Of a stretch of 55,745 nucleotides of DNA, positions 35,541 through 46,081 are shown one piece after another (the first letter of the stretch is position 1; each line of letters opens with the position of its first letter). This DNA is from Campylobacter concisus (GTDB lineage Bacteria; Campylobacterota; Campylobacteria; Campylobacterales; Campylobacteraceae). The notes below the pieces were generated by a model, which saw only the letters and a program-made list of their open reading frames with translations, had not been told where the DNA came from and ran no database searches. Where the stretch lies: NCBI RefSeq assembly GCF_002913225.1, contig NZ_PPAW01000012.1, forward strand, positions 1 to 55,745. Reading direction: 5' to 3'. Position numbers and translations under genes: made by a program.

Positions 35541-36095
35541 ATGATAAAAAATGCTCAAAAACAAGATGCAAAAATCTGCATCAAACTACTAAATTTAGCG
35601 ATGGAGGACATCGCCTACAAGCTAAGTGGCTACGACGATCCTGCAAAAAGCGATGAAATTTTAGAGAAATTTTTTAAAAGCGAGACAAATAGACTTAGCT
35701 ATAAAAATGTTTATGTCTATAGGCGTGACGAGCAGATAATTGCTGCTATGTGTGCTTATTTTGGTGGCGACGCGTGGCAGTTTGATAGAGAAATTTCTCA
35801 GCATCTAAAGGCTCTTGGCAAAGATGCCCAGATAGAAAAAGAGTGTTTTGATGATGAGTTTTATATAGATAGTATCGCCGTAGATGAGAAATTTAGAGGC
35901 CAAGGGCTTGCAAAAGAGCTTATCTTGCACTCATTTGCCAAAGCAAAAGAGCTAGGACATAAAAAAGTCTCGCTGATAGTTGATGTAAATAAGCCAAAAG
36001 TTCGTAAATTTTACGAGAGCCTTGGCTTTAAATTTAACACCAAAAAGATCATAAATTTACACGAATACGACCACATGATAAAGGAGATAATATGA
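35541..36095 (+). CDS. GNAT-family N-acetyltransferase
   Basis: 184 residues. The acetyl-CoA loop RGQGLAKELI near 120-130 and the following VNKPKVRKFYESLGF near 152-166 are typical GNAT motifs. The acceptor substrate cannot be told. It overlaps the copZ-like gene by 4 nt (ATGA) and so heads the copper operon; a link to copper or thiol chemistry is only inferred from that. Confidence 0.85.
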   Translation: MIKNAQKQDAKICIKLLNLAMEDIAYKLSGYDDPAKSDEILEKFFKSETNRLSYKNVYVYRRDEQIIAAMCAYFGGDAWQFDREISQHLKALGKDAQIEKECFDDEFYIDSIAVDEKFRGQGLAKELILHSFAKAKELGHKKVSLIVDVNKPKVRKFYESLGFKFNTKKIINLHEYDHMIKEII

Positions 36096-36295
36096 AAACA
36101 TTTGAGGTAAATAACGTGCATTGCCAAAATTGCGCAAATACCATAAAAAACGCACTTGAGGATGACTTTGGCGAGATAAAAGTCGATCTTAGCAAGGAGC
36201 CAAGACAAGTAAGCCTTGATATAAAAGATGGCGATGTAGAGAAATTTAAATCAGAAATGGCTGATCTGGGATTTGACGTTATAAAGGAGCTTTGA
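36092..36295 (+). CDS. copZ: CopZ-like copper chaperone
   Basis: 67 residues, a single heavy-metal-associated domain. The metal site is VHCQNCANTI with C11 and C14; the usual GMTCxxC is altered to VHCQNC, which is seen in other epsilonproteobacterial members. It would carry Cu(I) to CopA in the cytoplasm. It lies 1 nt before copA, consistent with that role. Confidence 0.85.
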   Translation: MKTFEVNNVHCQNCANTIKNALEDDFGEIKVDLSKEPRQVSLDIKDGDVEKFKSEMADLGFDVIKEL

Positions 36296-36296
36296 T

Positions 36297-38474
36297 ATGC
36301 CTTTAAAAGTCAAGCTAAATATAGCGGGAATGAGCTGTGTAAACTGCTCAAACGCTATCGAGAAAGTTTCCAAAAAGATAGATGGGGTGCTTGAAGCAAA
36401 TGTAAATTTTGCAAATGCAAGCGGTGAGTTTGTCCTAAAAGACGCCAGCGTGCGTGAAGTTTTAGAGCAAAAGATAAAGAAGCTTGGCTACTTTGTGGCG
36501 ACAAATATCGATGAATTTGAAGCCAAAAGAGACGAGCATATAACCTCGATAAGAAATAAATTTATATTTGCATTTATCACAAGCATCGTGATAATGGCGC
36601 TTGAGATGTTCGTGCCTCATAACTTGCTAGTAAATTTACTCATGCTAGTTTTAGCGTTTTTGGTGCTAGTTTTTAGTGGCAAAGACTTCTTTGCTCACGC
36701 CATAGAGGCTGTTAAAAACAAAAACTACGATATGAACGTGCTTGTAGCTCTTGGAAGCGGCAGTGCATTTTTATACTCGCTTTTTGTTGTGATCTTTTCA
36801 AATTTCATCCCAGATGATCTAAAAAATGTCTATGTCTCAGGCGCAGCGATGATAATAGCCTTTGTTTTGCTTGGCAAGTATCTTGAAGAGCGCTCAAAGG
36901 CAAAGGCAGGCGACTACCTAAAGACGCTACTTAAAATTTCACCAAAGACCGCCTTTTTGGTCATGCCAGATGGACAGAGCAAAGAGGTAAATGTAAATGA
37001 GCTAAAAGTAGGCGACATCGTCATCGTAAAAAATGGCTACAACATCCCAAGTGATGGCGTGATAGTTCAAGGTGGCGCTGAGATAGATGCTTCTATGCTT
37101 ACAGGAGAGAGCTTGCCAGTTTATAAAGAGGTGGGAGATAGCGTATTTGCCGGCACTCTAAACACAAATGGCTACATAAGCGTCAAGGTGACAAAGAGTT
37201 CTTACGAGAGCTTGCTATCTCAAATTTTAAGCCTACTAAGCGACGCTAGCTCTAAAAAGATGCCTATCGGACGGCTGGCTGACAAGATAGCAAACATCTT
37301 TGTGCCAAGCGTCGTGGCGATCTCAGTTCTTACATTTTTAATATGGATAATTTTTAGTGGAAATTTCGCCTATGCGATCTCTAGCGCGATCTGCGTGCTT
37401 ATCATCTCATGCCCATGCGCACTAGGACTTGCCACGCCAATAGCAATCGTAAGCTCCCTCGCGCGTGGCGCAAAAGCTGGAATTTTAGTTAAAAACCCAG
37501 AGGTTTTGGAGCTTATAAAAGATGCTAAATTTGTAGCATTTGACAAAACTGGCACGCTAAGTAAGGGGCTAATTAGCGTCAAAAGTTCAAATTTGAGCGA
37601 AAAAGAGCTAGAGCTAGTGGCATCTGCTGAAAATTTAAGCGAGCATCCGATCTCAAAAGCGATCGTAAGATACGCAAAACAAAATTACATAAATTTACAA
37701 AAGCTAAATGGCAAATTTCAAAACGTAGTTGGTCAAGGCATCATCTACGAAGATGAGAACAACAAGATAATAATAGGCAATGAAAAACTGCTTGCGACAA
37801 ACGATATCTTGCTAAATGAAGCTGATATTGAGGCGATAAAAGAGGCTACAAATGATGGAAGCGGCGTCATACTTTGCGCGCTAAATCAAAAATTTAGTGG
37901 CTTTTTAACGCTAAGCGATGAGCTAAAAAATGAAGCAAATAGCGTTATAAACGAGCTTGCAAGGCTAAATTTACAAAGTGTGATCCTCTCAGGTGATGAT
38001 AAAAAAGTAGTTGCAAATATCGCTAGCAAGCTAAATGTGAGCGAATACTACGCAAATATGCTACCTGAGGATAAATTTAACAAGGTAAAAGAGCTAATGA
38101 GCCGAGGTGGCGTGATCTTTGTGGGAGATGGCATAAACGACTCGCCATCACTTAAAGAAGCAAGCGTTGGCATCGCTATGAACTCAGGCTCAGACATCGC
38201 TAAAGGCGCTGGCGATATCGTGCTTGTAAAAAACGATCTGCGCGGCGTAAGTGGGCTTGTAAAGCTTGCAAATGCGACTATTGCTAACATAAAAGAGAAT
38301 TTGTTTTGGGCATTTATGTATAACGCCATTTGCATACCAGTGGCTGCTGGCGTGCTATATCCGGTATTTGGGCTGCTTCTAAGCCCAGTTTATGGCTCTA
38401 TGGCGATGTGCTTAAGCTCGGTCACTGTCGTGCTAAATGCGCTTAGACTTAGATATTTGAAGCTTAAGGATTAA
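36297..38474 (+). CDS. copA: Copper-exporting P1B-type ATPase
   Basis: 725 residues. It exports Cu(I). One N-terminal metal domain with GMSCVNC (C14, C17), eight transmembrane helices, the CPC metal site in SCPCALGLATP near 370-380, the phosphorylated aspartate in DKTGTLS near 414, HP motif (SEHPISKAI) near 450 and GDGINDSP near 610. All catalytic motifs are intact. Third gene of the four-gene operon. Confidence 0.96.
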   Translation: MPLKVKLNIAGMSCVNCSNAIEKVSKKIDGVLEANVNFANASGEFVLKDASVREVLEQKIKKLGYFVATNIDEFEAKRDEHITSIRNKFIFAFITSIVIMALEMFVPHNLLVNLLMLVLAFLVLVFSGKDFFAHAIEAVKNKNYDMNVLVALGSGSAFLYSLFVVIFSNFIPDDLKNVYVSGAAMIIAFVLLGKYLEERSKAKAGDYLKTLLKISPKTAFLVMPDGQSKEVNVNELKVGDIVIVKNGYNIPSDGVIVQGGAEIDASMLTGESLPVYKEVGDSVFAGTLNTNGYISVKVTKSSYESLLSQILSLLSDASSKKMPIGRLADKIANIFVPSVVAISVLTFLIWIIFSGNFAYAISSAICVLIISCPCALGLATPIAIVSSLARGAKAGILVKNPEVLELIKDAKFVAFDKTGTLSKGLISVKSSNLSEKELELVASAENLSEHPISKAIVRYAKQNYINLQKLNGKFQNVVGQGIIYEDENNKIIIGNEKLLATNDILLNEADIEAIKEATNDGSGVILCALNQKFSGFLTLSDELKNEANSVINELARLNLQSVILSGDDKKVVANIASKLNVSEYYANMLPEDKFNKVKELMSRGGVIFVGDGINDSPSLKEASVGIAMNSGSDIAKGAGDIVLVKNDLRGVSGLVKLANATIANIKENLFWAFMYNAICIPVAAGVLYPVFGLLLSPVYGSMAMCLSSVTVVLNALRLRYLKLKD

Positions 38475-38476
38475 AT

Positions 38477-39016
38477 TTGAGACTTGGAGAGCTTTACAGC
38501 GTCGTAGCGGCTGCACTTGCTACAAATTTTAATGGCATCTTGGACGTCTCATCTTTTATGCGTATCAAAAAGACAAGTGCGTGGATAACGCAGACAAAGA
38601 GCGATGCGAACATAAAAGGAAATGAGCTTTACGCTAAATTTATCAAAGATGAGAGCAGTGCCGCCTTATGTGATGATTATGTAATTTTGAAACAAAAGTT
38701 TGAAGCAAGTTATTATTTTTCAAGTGCAAAAGATGATTTGGCGCAGTTTTACAAAGCTATAAATTTTGAACCAAAAATGGGCGAGGTGGATAGCATCTCA
38801 AATCAGCTCATTTTGATAGCAAATATCTTAAAAAAAGAGGCGACAAAAGAGTCTATGCAGCTTCTTGCTGCTTTTAGCCTCTCTTTTTTCTTGCCTTATG
38901 CCGAGCAACTCGCAAAAGAGCTCGAGCAAAACGCAGCTAGCAGCTTTTATAAGTCGATGGGATATTTTTTAGAGGATTTTTGTTTAGTTCTAAGAACTAT
39001 TATCGGTAAGGCTTAG
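38477..39016 (+). CDS. TorD/DmsD-like molybdoenzyme chaperone (tentative)
   Basis: 179 residues, helical, no membrane segment. The C-terminal part (FFLPYAEQLAKELEQNAASSFYK, about 130-152, and the following helix) resembles the closing motif of TorD-type chaperones, which bind twin-arginine signal peptides of molybdoenzymes. Similarity elsewhere is weak. TTG start 2 nt after the copA stop, so co-transcribed with copA. Convergent with the coiled-coil gene, 3 nt between stop codons. Confidence 0.5.
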   Translation: MRLGELYSVVAAALATNFNGILDVSSFMRIKKTSAWITQTKSDANIKGNELYAKFIKDESSAALCDDYVILKQKFEASYYFSSAKDDLAQFYKAINFEPKMGEVDSISNQLILIANILKKEATKESMQLLAAFSLSFFLPYAEQLAKELEQNAASSFYKSMGYFLEDFCLVLRTIIGKA

Positions 39017-39019
39017 TCT

Positions 39020-39409
39020 TTAAGCCTGTACCATTTCAGTCATTTGAGTTTTAATACTTAAAATGTTATTTTGAATGCTTGATTGTTCTAAATTTAGATG
39101 ATGAAGCATTTGCATAGAATCACGATCTTTCAGGTGCTGGATGCTTGAAATTTGATCAGCTATATCGCTTCTTTGATCTTGTAATTTTTCTAAATTTTTT
39201 TGTAACTCTGTGACATCTTCTTTTATAATAATTGTAGGTTTTTGTCTAACTTCTTCTCTTTGTTCAACATGCACATCATTACTTCTAACGATATCTTTTG
39301 TACCATAACCAGAAGATACTAATATGCTGGTTTTAGCGCTACTTGATGATATAGATGTGTAGCCGTTATGATAGAAAACATTTGAGTTCATATTTGCATC
39401 TATTTGCAT
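39020..39409 (-). CDS. Small coiled-coil protein with sigma28-type promoter, flagellar-associated candidate
   Basis: 129 residues of no family I know. The first 55 residues are polar and rich in Ser, Asn and Val; the second half (about 62-125) is a heptad-patterned coiled coil rich in Gln, Asp and Leu. No signal peptide. The promoter (39449-39475) matches FliA, which serves late flagellar genes in this group, and AAGGAAGG precedes the ATG. It may be a late flagellar or flagellum-secreted protein; that is inference from promoter and composition. Confidence 0.7.
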   Translation of the reverse strand: MQIDANMNSNVFYHNGYTSISSSSAKTSILVSSGYGTKDIVRSNDVHVEQREEVRQKPTIIIKEDVTELQKNLEKLQDQRSDIADQISSIQHLKDRDSMQMLHHLNLEQSSIQNNILSIKTQMTEMVQA

Positions 39410-39448
39410 ATCGTCCTTCCTTTTTAGTTTATTTCTTCATTTAAAACT

Positions 39449-39475
39449 ATATCGGCAATAAATCAAAAAACTTGA
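39449..39475 (-). promoter_or_regulatory. sigma28 (FliA) promoter for 39020-39409
   Basis: On the minus strand TCAAGTTT - 11 nt - GCCGATAT, against the FliA consensus TAAAGTTT-N11-GCCGATAA: 7 of 8 and 7 of 8 with exact spacing. The start codon lies 40 nt past the -10. Confidence 0.8.
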
Positions 39476-39678
39476 AATAGTTTTTAAAAAGTTGCTGGGC
39501 GAATTATATTTTAATAACCTTAAATGTAAATTATATATATAACTTTTTTACTACTCTAGCATAATTTTTATATTACATTTCACTTTTTTGACCAAAAATT
39601 TATTTTTTAAAATGCTCGTAAAAGCCTAGTTAAGCACCTTTTTGTTAAAATCACGCAAAACTAATCAAAGGCAAAGCT

Positions 39679-41079
39679 ATGAAAAAAGATGAAAACGCGC
39701 ATAAAAAGATGTGGGAGGGCAGATTTAGCGAGGCTAGCTCAAAGTTGCTCGAGGAATTTAACGCTTCTATAAATTTTGATAAAAATCTTTTTGAAGAGGA
39801 CATCGCTGGCAGTAAAGCGCACGCTAAAATGCTAGGAATTTGCGGAATTTTGAAAAAAGATGAGTCAGAGGCGATCATAAAAGGGCTTGATGAGGTTTTA
39901 TCTGAGATAAGAGCTGGTAAATTTGCTTTTAAGATAGAAGATGAGGATATCCATATGGCCGTTGAAAAGCGCCTTAGCGAGATCATCGGAGCTGAGCTTG
40001 GCGGCAGACTACACACAGCTAGAAGTAGAAATGATCAGGTTGCGCTTGATTTTAAATTTTATGTTTTGAAGAAAAATTTAGAAATTTCATCACTCATCAA
40101 AGAGCTCATCGCCACGCTTACAAATTTAGCCAAAAACCACAAAGATACGCTAATGCCAGGCTACACGCACCTTCAGCACGCTCAGCCAGTAAGCCTTAGC
40201 TACCATTTGCTAGCCTATGCCTTTATGTTTAAGAGGGATTTTGAGCGATTTGTTAGCTCATACGAGCGAAACAACCTAAGTCCGCTTGGCTCAGCAGCCC
40301 TTGCAGGCACGCCACACAAGATAGATAGAACTATCGTTGCAAGCGAGCTTGGCTTTGCAGGCTGCACGCAAAATGCGATGGATAGCGTGAGTGACCGTGA
40401 CTATGCGCTGGAGATTTTGTTTAACATTAGCGTTTTTATGACGCACGCTTCTAGGCTCTGCGAGGAGCTCATACTCTGGAGCTCGCAAGAATTTGGCTTT
40501 GTAAGCATTAGTGACGCTTACAGCACAGGCAGCTCCATCATGCCTCAAAAGAAAAACCCAGACGTCGCTGAGCTTATACGCGGTAAAACTGGGCGTGTAA
40601 ATGGAAATTTAGTGGCGCTGCTAACGACGATGAAGGGCTTGCCACTTGCTTACAACAAAGATATGCAAGAAGACAAAGAAGGCGTTTTTGATAGCGTTGC
40701 GACCATTTTAAGCTCGGCTACTATCCTAAATGAGATGATAAAAACGGCTAAATTTAATGAAAAAAATATGCTAAAAGCGACAAAAACCGGCCATCTAAGT
40801 GCCACTGATCTAGCGGACTACCTAGTACGTGAGAAAAATATCCCATTTAGAACGGCGCATTTTATCACCGGCAAGGCTGTCGCAAAGGCTGAAAGCTTGG
40901 GACTTGATCTAAGTGAGCTTAATAAAGAGCAGCTAAAAAGTGTCGATGAAAATTTAGATGAAAATGCCATTAAATTTCTAGATCTGCACGCTTCAAAAGA
41001 GGCCCGCACTTCAAAAGGTGGCACGGCAAACAAAAGCGTTGAAGAGCAAATTAAAATTTTAGACGACTGGCTTAAGTAA
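39679..41079 (+). CDS. argH: Argininosuccinate lyase
   Basis: 466 residues. It splits argininosuccinate to arginine and fumarate, the last step of arginine synthesis. The fumarase-superfamily signature [11 protein letters not shown] starts at residue 284, with the catalytic serine in its loop; [11 protein letters not shown] near 112 and [12 protein letters not shown]-like [12 protein letters not shown] near 155 are also present. Same neighbourhood as Cj0931c in C. jejuni, but here separated from pckA by the racemase-to-TorD segment. Confidence 0.96.
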   Translation: MKKDENAHKKMWEGRFSEASSKLLEEFNASINFDKNLFEEDIAGSKAHAKMLGICGILKKDESEAIIKGLDEVLSEIRAGKFAFKIEDEDIHMAVEKRLSEIIGAELGGRLHTARSRNDQVALDFKFYVLKKNLEISSLIKELIATLTNLAKNHKDTLMPGYTHLQHAQPVSLSYHLLAYAFMFKRDFERFVSSYERNNLSPLGSAALAGTPHKIDRTIVASELGFAGCTQNAMDSVSDRDYALEILFNISVFMTHASRLCEELILWSSQEFGFVSISDAYSTGSSIMPQKKNPDVAELIRGKTGRVNGNLVALLTTMKGLPLAYNKDMQEDKEGVFDSVATILSSATILNEMIKTAKFNEKNMLKATKTGHLSATDLADYLVREKNIPFRTAHFITGKAVAKAESLGLDLSELNKEQLKSVDENLDENAIKFLDLHASKEARTSKGGTANKSVEEQIKILDDWLK

Positions 41080-41086
41080 AAAGAGT

Positions 41087-41092
41087 TATAAT
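41087..41092 (+). promoter_or_regulatory. -10 box for the chemoreceptor gene
   Basis: TATAAT 33 nt before the ATG, directly after argH. AAAGGATG is the ribosome site. Confidence 0.5.
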
Positions 41093-41125
41093 TACGCAGA
41101 ATTTACAAATTTTAAAGGATGAAAA

Positions 41126-42208
41126 ATGTTTTTTGACAGCAAAAATAAAGAGCTTGGTAGTAAAAATGAAGCTTTAGAAAGAGAAAATGAAGCTTTAAAG
41201 GCTGAGATTTTAGCACTTAAAAATGAGCTAAAAAATGCCAAAACTTGCGAGCCAAAAGAGCAAGCTAAGGATAAGCAAGAGGCTGTAAATTTGCTGCTTA
41301 CTAGCTATCAAGATGGTATGAATTTCTTACAATCAACCATCGAAGAAAATCTAAAAATGCTTGAAAATATAAACCATTTAAATGAAAAAACATTCAAAGA
41401 AACAGGCGAGCTCAAGTCTCAAACGGCTGAAATTTTAAGCTCGATCGAGCAAGTAAGCCAGATGAGCGGCGATCTTTCAAACGATGCCTCTTCGCTTGAT
41501 GGAAGCGTAAATTCTATCGTTGAGATCATAAATCTCATAAAAGACATATCAGATCAGACAAATTTGCTAGCGCTAAATGCTGCTATCGAGGCGGCTCGTG
41601 CGGGCGAGCATGGACGAGGTTTTGCGGTCGTTGCAGATGAGGTTAGAAAGCTTGCAGAACGCACGCAAAAGGCGACACTTGAGGTTGAAGTAAATATAAA
41701 TGGCCTTAAACAAAGTGCGAACACAATGATCGAAATGAGCGAGAATTTCTCTAAAATTTCAGCAAATGCGATGCAAATTTTAGGCGGTTTTGAGGGCAAC
41801 ATCTCAAGCGTAAATGCCAACACGCAAAATATCCTAAACCAAGCTCTAAATGTCACAAACGAAGTAAATGTAAGTAACGGCAAGATAGATCACATCAACA
41901 TGAAGCTAAATGGCTATCGAGGCGTGCTCCTTGGCGAGATAAATAGAATTCAAGACGTGCATGAGTGTAGATTTGGCAAGTGGTATGAAAAAGATGTGAA
42001 AAATACCATCATAAAAGATCCAAGAACCCTCTCAAGTATAGCTGCGCACCACGAAAATGTCCATCACGGACTAGATAAGGCTATGGCGATTTTTGCTGAC
42101 AAAGATAAGGGACATTTAGCAGGTGTTGAGATACTAAAAGATGTCGAACACTCAAGCAAAGCTGGCTTTGAAGAGCTACTTGAAGCGGTAAAAGCTGCTA
42201 GGAAATAA
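41126..42208 (+). CDS. Soluble methyl-accepting chemoreceptor with C-terminal zinc-binding (CZB) domain
   Basis: 360 residues without any membrane helix or periplasmic sensor. An N-terminal coiled coil (about 5-40) leads to the signalling hairpin with [20 protein letters not shown] near 152-172, then a CZB domain starting H279-E-C281-R-F-G-K-W-Y and histidines in AAHHENVHH near 310-318. This layout matches H. pylori TlpD, a cytoplasmic receptor that senses oxidants and energy stress; the CZB zinc site is the likely sensor. Function by analogy. Confidence 0.88.
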   Translation: MFFDSKNKELGSKNEALERENEALKAEILALKNELKNAKTCEPKEQAKDKQEAVNLLLTSYQDGMNFLQSTIEENLKMLENINHLNEKTFKETGELKSQTAEILSSIEQVSQMSGDLSNDASSLDGSVNSIVEIINLIKDISDQTNLLALNAAIEAARAGEHGRGFAVVADEVRKLAERTQKATLEVEVNINGLKQSANTMIEMSENFSKISANAMQILGGFEGNISSVNANTQNILNQALNVTNEVNVSNGKIDHINMKLNGYRGVLLGEINRIQDVHECRFGKWYEKDVKNTIIKDPRTLSSIAAHHENVHHGLDKAMAIFADKDKGHLAGVEILKDVEHSSKAGFEELLEAVKAARK

Positions 42209-42247
42209 ATTTATTTAAATTTAGATGTTTGAAGTGAAAATTTAAAG

Positions 42248-42274
42248 AATTTAGACTCAAAAAGAGTCTAAATT
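42248..42274. terminator. Bidirectional terminator between the chemoreceptor and HIT genes
   Basis: Perfect 11-bp stem AATTTAGACTC / GAGTCTAAATT with an AAAAA loop, T-rich on both sides (TTTGTTTTT on plus; TTTAAATTTTC on minus). It serves both convergent genes. Confidence 0.85.
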
Positions 42275-42280
42275 TTGTTT

Positions 42281-42634
42281 TTAAAATGTGCTTTGTGGAT
42301 CAGCTACACCTTCGCTCCAGCCAAGTTTTGCGCCAGCAAGTAGGTGAAAGTGTAGGTGCATGACCTCTTGACCGCCGTTTTCACCGCAGTTTGTTATGAG
42401 GCGGTATCCGCTCTTATCAACGCCCATTAAGCTCGCCACTTCTTGGATAAATTTAGTCATCTCACCCATCAAAACTGGGTCCATCTCTTGGAAGTTTTTG
42501 TAGTGTTTTTTAGGGATGATGAGGATGTGGATCGGCGCTTTTGGGTTGATGTCGTTAAAAGCTAGAAATTTCTCACTCTCCAGCACTTTGTTACAAGGAA
42601 TTTCACCAGCAACGATCTTTTCAAATATGGTCAT
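42281..42634 (-). CDS. HIT-family nucleotide phosphoramidase (HinT type)
   Basis: 117 residues. The histidine triad HLHFHLL (H93, H95, H97) is intact, and FNDINPKAPIHILIIPKKHY near 26-45 is the Hint-type core. Such proteins hydrolyse adenylylated amines; the natural substrate is rarely known. AGGAGC before the ATG. Divergent from pheS, in the same order as C. jejuni. Confidence 0.92.
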   Translation of the reverse strand: MTIFEKIVAGEIPCNKVLESEKFLAFNDINPKAPIHILIIPKKHYKNFQEMDPVLMGEMTKFIQEVASLMGVDKSGYRLITNCGENGGQEVMHLHFHLLAGAKLGWSEGVADPQSTF

Positions 42635-42752
42635 TTTAGCTCCTTTGAAAGTTTGAGAAATTATATCAAAGTGTGCTTAAATTTCGCGCTTTTTATCTTG
42701 ATTTTAACTCTTTTTCTATAAAATCGATGCAAAAATTCATAAAGGTAAAAAA

Positions 42753-43748
42753 TTGCAAGATTTCATTAATAAAATCAAAAATGAAATTTCAACTCTTGAT
42801 GATCTGGAGAAGATCAGGGTAGAAATTTTTGGCAAAAAGGGCATCTTGGCGCAAGGTTTTGCAAAGCTAAAAGAGCTTGGCGAGGATGAAAAAAAGGAAT
42901 TTGCAGCAAATTTAAACAAGCAAAGAGATGAGCTAAGCGCGCTTATAGAAGCTAAAAAAGCCGAGCTTAGCGAGCAAGAGATAGATAATAAGATGAAAAA
43001 AGAGGCCGCTGATATCACGCTCTTTAACGAGCCTGTTGCTAGTGGAGCACTGCACCCTGTGATGGCCACGATGGATAAGATAATTGAATACTTTTTAGCT
43101 CTAAATTTCTCGCTCGAGACTGGGCCGCTTATAGAAGATGATTTTCACAACTTTGAGGCGCTAAATTTACCAAAATACCACCCAGCAAGGGATATGCAAG
43201 ACACATTTTACCTAGATGATTTTAGACTTTTAAGGACGCATACGAGCCCAGTTCAGGTGCGAACTATGTTAAATCAAAAGCCACCTATCCGCATGATAGC
43301 GCCTGGCACTGTCTTTAGACGCGATATGGACCTAACGCATACACCGATGTTTCATCAGGTTGAGGGCCTTGTGGTGGAGGACGCTGAGAAAGTTAGCTTT
43401 GCAAATTTAAAATCAATGCTTGAAGGCTTTTTAAAGCACATGTTTGGCGATGTTGAAGTGCGTTTTCGCCCTAGCTTCTTTCCATTTACGGAGCCTAGCG
43501 CTGAAGTTGATATTAGTTGTATATTCTGCCACGGCAAGGGTTGCAGGGTGTGCAAGCAGACTACTTGGCTCGAGGTGCTTGGATGCGGCGTCGTCGATCC
43601 AAATGTATTTAAGGCAGTTGGCTATAAAAATGTAAGCGGATATGCCTTTGGCCTTGGGGTTGAGAGATTTGCGATGTTGCTTCATAGAGTGCCTGATCTA
43701 AGGTCACTTTTTGAGGGAGATTTAAGATTGTTGGAGCAGTTTAAATGA
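42753..43748 (+). CDS. pheS: Phenylalanine-tRNA ligase alpha subunit
   Basis: 331 residues. Catalytic half of the heterotetrameric class II synthetase. N-terminal coiled coil (1-80), then class II motifs: PGTVFRRD near 190 (motif 2) and [20 protein letters not shown] near 296-315 (motif 3). A CxxC-like pair ([12 protein letters not shown]) near 258-269 looks like a zinc knuckle, as in many epsilonproteobacteria. TTG start with AAAGG upstream; overlaps pheT by 4 nt. Confidence 0.95.
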   Translation: MQDFINKIKNEISTLDDLEKIRVEIFGKKGILAQGFAKLKELGEDEKKEFAANLNKQRDELSALIEAKKAELSEQEIDNKMKKEAADITLFNEPVASGALHPVMATMDKIIEYFLALNFSLETGPLIEDDFHNFEALNLPKYHPARDMQDTFYLDDFRLLRTHTSPVQVRTMLNQKPPIRMIAPGTVFRRDMDLTHTPMFHQVEGLVVEDAEKVSFANLKSMLEGFLKHMFGDVEVRFRPSFFPFTEPSAEVDISCIFCHGKGCRVCKQTTWLEVLGCGVVDPNVFKAVGYKNVSGYAFGLGVERFAMLLHRVPDLRSLFEGDLRLLEQFK

Positions 43749-46081
43749 TAATTTCAAAGCATTGGTTAAACGAGTGGATCGACCTTAGCGAGGTTAGCGG
43801 CGAGACACTTTCAAAGACATTAAACTCTATCGGTTTAGAAGTTGATAGCTATAAAGAGATAAATTTACCAAAGAGCATCGTAGTTGGCTACGTAAAAAGT
43901 AGAGAAAAGCACCCAGATGCCGATAAGCTAAGCGTTTGTCAGGTTGATGTTGGCAGCGAAACGCTTCAGATCGTTTGTGGGGCTAAAAACGTCGAGGCTG
44001 GTCAGTTTGTGCCAGTTGCGCTCATTGGCACGACGATGCCAAATGGTCTTGAGATCAAAAAGGCAAAGCTAAGAGGCATCGAGTCATGCGGTATGATCTG
44101 CTCTTCAACTGAGCTAGGACTACCTAAGACAAATGACGGCATTTTGCCACTTGATGATAGTATCGGCAAGCTAAAACTTGGCACAAGTCTTGGTGAATTT
44201 GAAGCGTTCAAAGATGTGATCATCGAGGTTGATGTCACAGCAAATAGGGGCGACTGCCAAAATTTACACGGCATCGCAAGAGAAATTTGCACCGCACTTG
44301 ATCTAAATATGAAAGATAGCCACGAAAATGAAGATAGCGAAAATTTACTAGGCATTGGCAGGATCGCGTCTGTGCGAACTGAAGATAAGGTAAATGGCTC
44401 GTTTTTGTATAAAGCCTTTGAGCTAAAAAATGCATTAAGCGAAAATTTACTAACTAGGTTGAGGCTAGCTCTAATTGATTGTCAAAAGACAAATTTAGTA
44501 GAAAGACTGCTTGAATACGCGACATTTTGCACGGGCGTCTTGTTTAGAGCTTATGATCACGCTAAGCTTGTGGGCGAGGGCGAAAAAGCAGTTTTTGACA
44601 TCAAAAATGGCGAAAATGGCGAGTGCGTGGTCTTTTGTGAGGATAGAAATTTAGGCGTTGCTGGAATTTACCAAAGCGATGAGGCTAGGGTCGATGAGGG
44701 CTCAAAGGTGATCTTGGTAGAGGCTAGCTACGTAAAACCAGATGTTGTCTCAAAAGCCATTTTTGAAAATAAAAATTTACCAAAAGGCGATCAAGTTTAT
44801 CGCTCAAGCCGTGGTAGCGAGCCAAATTTAACTTACGGGGCGGACTATCTTTTCAAAAGGCTAGCTGGCTTTAAAGATAGCCTAAGTCTTTTTGCTGGCT
44901 CACAGCAATCACTTCTAAACACCGAGCCTATCACGCTTAGCATCTCGCTTGGCGAGCTTAAAAATATGATCGGTCAAGAGGTTGCTAGAAACGATGTCGT
45001 TAAAATTTTAAAGAAACTTGGCTTTGAGATCGCGGTAAATGTTGAGCAAGAGAGCTTTAATGTAAAAGTGCCGTTATTTCGCCATGACATCGTAAATTCG
45101 CATGATATCTGCGAGGAGATCGTAAGGATAATAGGCATCGACAATATCGCCTCAACGCCGTTAAATTTCTCTGAGAAAAATAGGCTAAATAAGACATATT
45201 TTGACTATAAAAATGCTTTAAATTTAAGGCACCGTGCAGCCGACAATGGCTTTTTTGAAAGTGTGCACTACGTATTTGACAGCCTTGATGAGCTAAGTGA
45301 GCTAAATTTCAAACCTTGCAAGATCAAGATACTAAATCCTATAAACAACGAGCTAAACACGCTTAGACCAGCACTTGTTAATCACCTTCTAAGCTCAAGC
45401 GAGAAAAACATCAAAAACTCAAAACGCTCAGTTAGACTTTTTGAGCTTGGCGAAGTTTTTGACGAAAATGCAAACCAAGGCTTAAATTTAGGCTTTGTCG
45501 TATCAGGTCTCTTAAAAGAGCCAACACTTATAAACGGCGCAAAGGGCGAAGAGGCAAATTTCTACGCATTTGCAGCGATGGTGCAAAATGTCATAGGCAA
45601 ATTTGAGCTAAAACCTTGCCGTGAGATATCGTATCTTAGCCCATACGAGCAGGCACACATCTATCAAAATGGCGAAAAGATCGGCTATATCGGCAGAGTT
45701 GATGTAAGAGTAGAGGCAAAAAGGGATTTGCCTAAAACTTATGTCTGCGAGATTGATTTTGCAAAGCTTAAATTTGAGCCGATCTTAGCAGTGCCTTACT
45801 CAAAATTCCAAAGCACTACAAGGGATCTTAGCCTAATCGTACCTGAAAATTTCGAGGCTGGACGAATTTATGAGTGCATAAGAGGGCTAAATTTAAAAGA
45901 GCTAAAAGAGTTCTTGCCGGTTGATATCTATAAAGATGCGAAACTAAACGGCGCGATCAGCCTTAGCCTTAAATTTACATTCCAAGATATGGAAAAAACG
46001 CTCGAAGATGACGATATAAACGCGCTTATGGATAAAATTTTAAGCGAGCTAAAAGAGAAACTAAATATCGGAATAAGATGA
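43745..46081 (+). CDS. pheT: Phenylalanine-tRNA ligase beta subunit
   Basis: 778 residues, standard. It carries the EMAP-type tRNA-binding domain ([20 protein letters not shown] near 46-65), the editing B3/B4 domain with TANRGDCQN near 166, B5 and the C-terminal FDX anticodon domain ([12 protein letters not shown] near 695). ATGA overlaps with both pheS and aroA couple translation. Confidence 0.96.
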   Translation: MIISKHWLNEWIDLSEVSGETLSKTLNSIGLEVDSYKEINLPKSIVVGYVKSREKHPDADKLSVCQVDVGSETLQIVCGAKNVEAGQFVPVALIGTTMPNGLEIKKAKLRGIESCGMICSSTELGLPKTNDGILPLDDSIGKLKLGTSLGEFEAFKDVIIEVDVTANRGDCQNLHGIAREICTALDLNMKDSHENEDSENLLGIGRIASVRTEDKVNGSFLYKAFELKNALSENLLTRLRLALIDCQKTNLVERLLEYATFCTGVLFRAYDHAKLVGEGEKAVFDIKNGENGECVVFCEDRNLGVAGIYQSDEARVDEGSKVILVEASYVKPDVVSKAIFENKNLPKGDQVYRSSRGSEPNLTYGADYLFKRLAGFKDSLSLFAGSQQSLLNTEPITLSISLGELKNMIGQEVARNDVVKILKKLGFEIAVNVEQESFNVKVPLFRHDIVNSHDICEEIVRIIGIDNIASTPLNFSEKNRLNKTYFDYKNALNLRHRAADNGFFESVHYVFDSLDELSELNFKPCKIKILNPINNELNTLRPALVNHLLSSSEKNIKNSKRSVRLFELGEVFDENANQGLNLGFVVSGLLKEPTLINGAKGEEANFYAFAAMVQNVIGKFELKPCREISYLSPYEQAHIYQNGEKIGYIGRVDVRVEAKRDLPKTYVCEIDFAKLKFEPILAVPYSKFQSTTRDLSLIVPENFEAGRIYECIRGLNLKELKEFLPVDIYKDAKLNGAISLSLKFTFQDMEKTLEDDDINALMDKILSELKEKLNIGIR

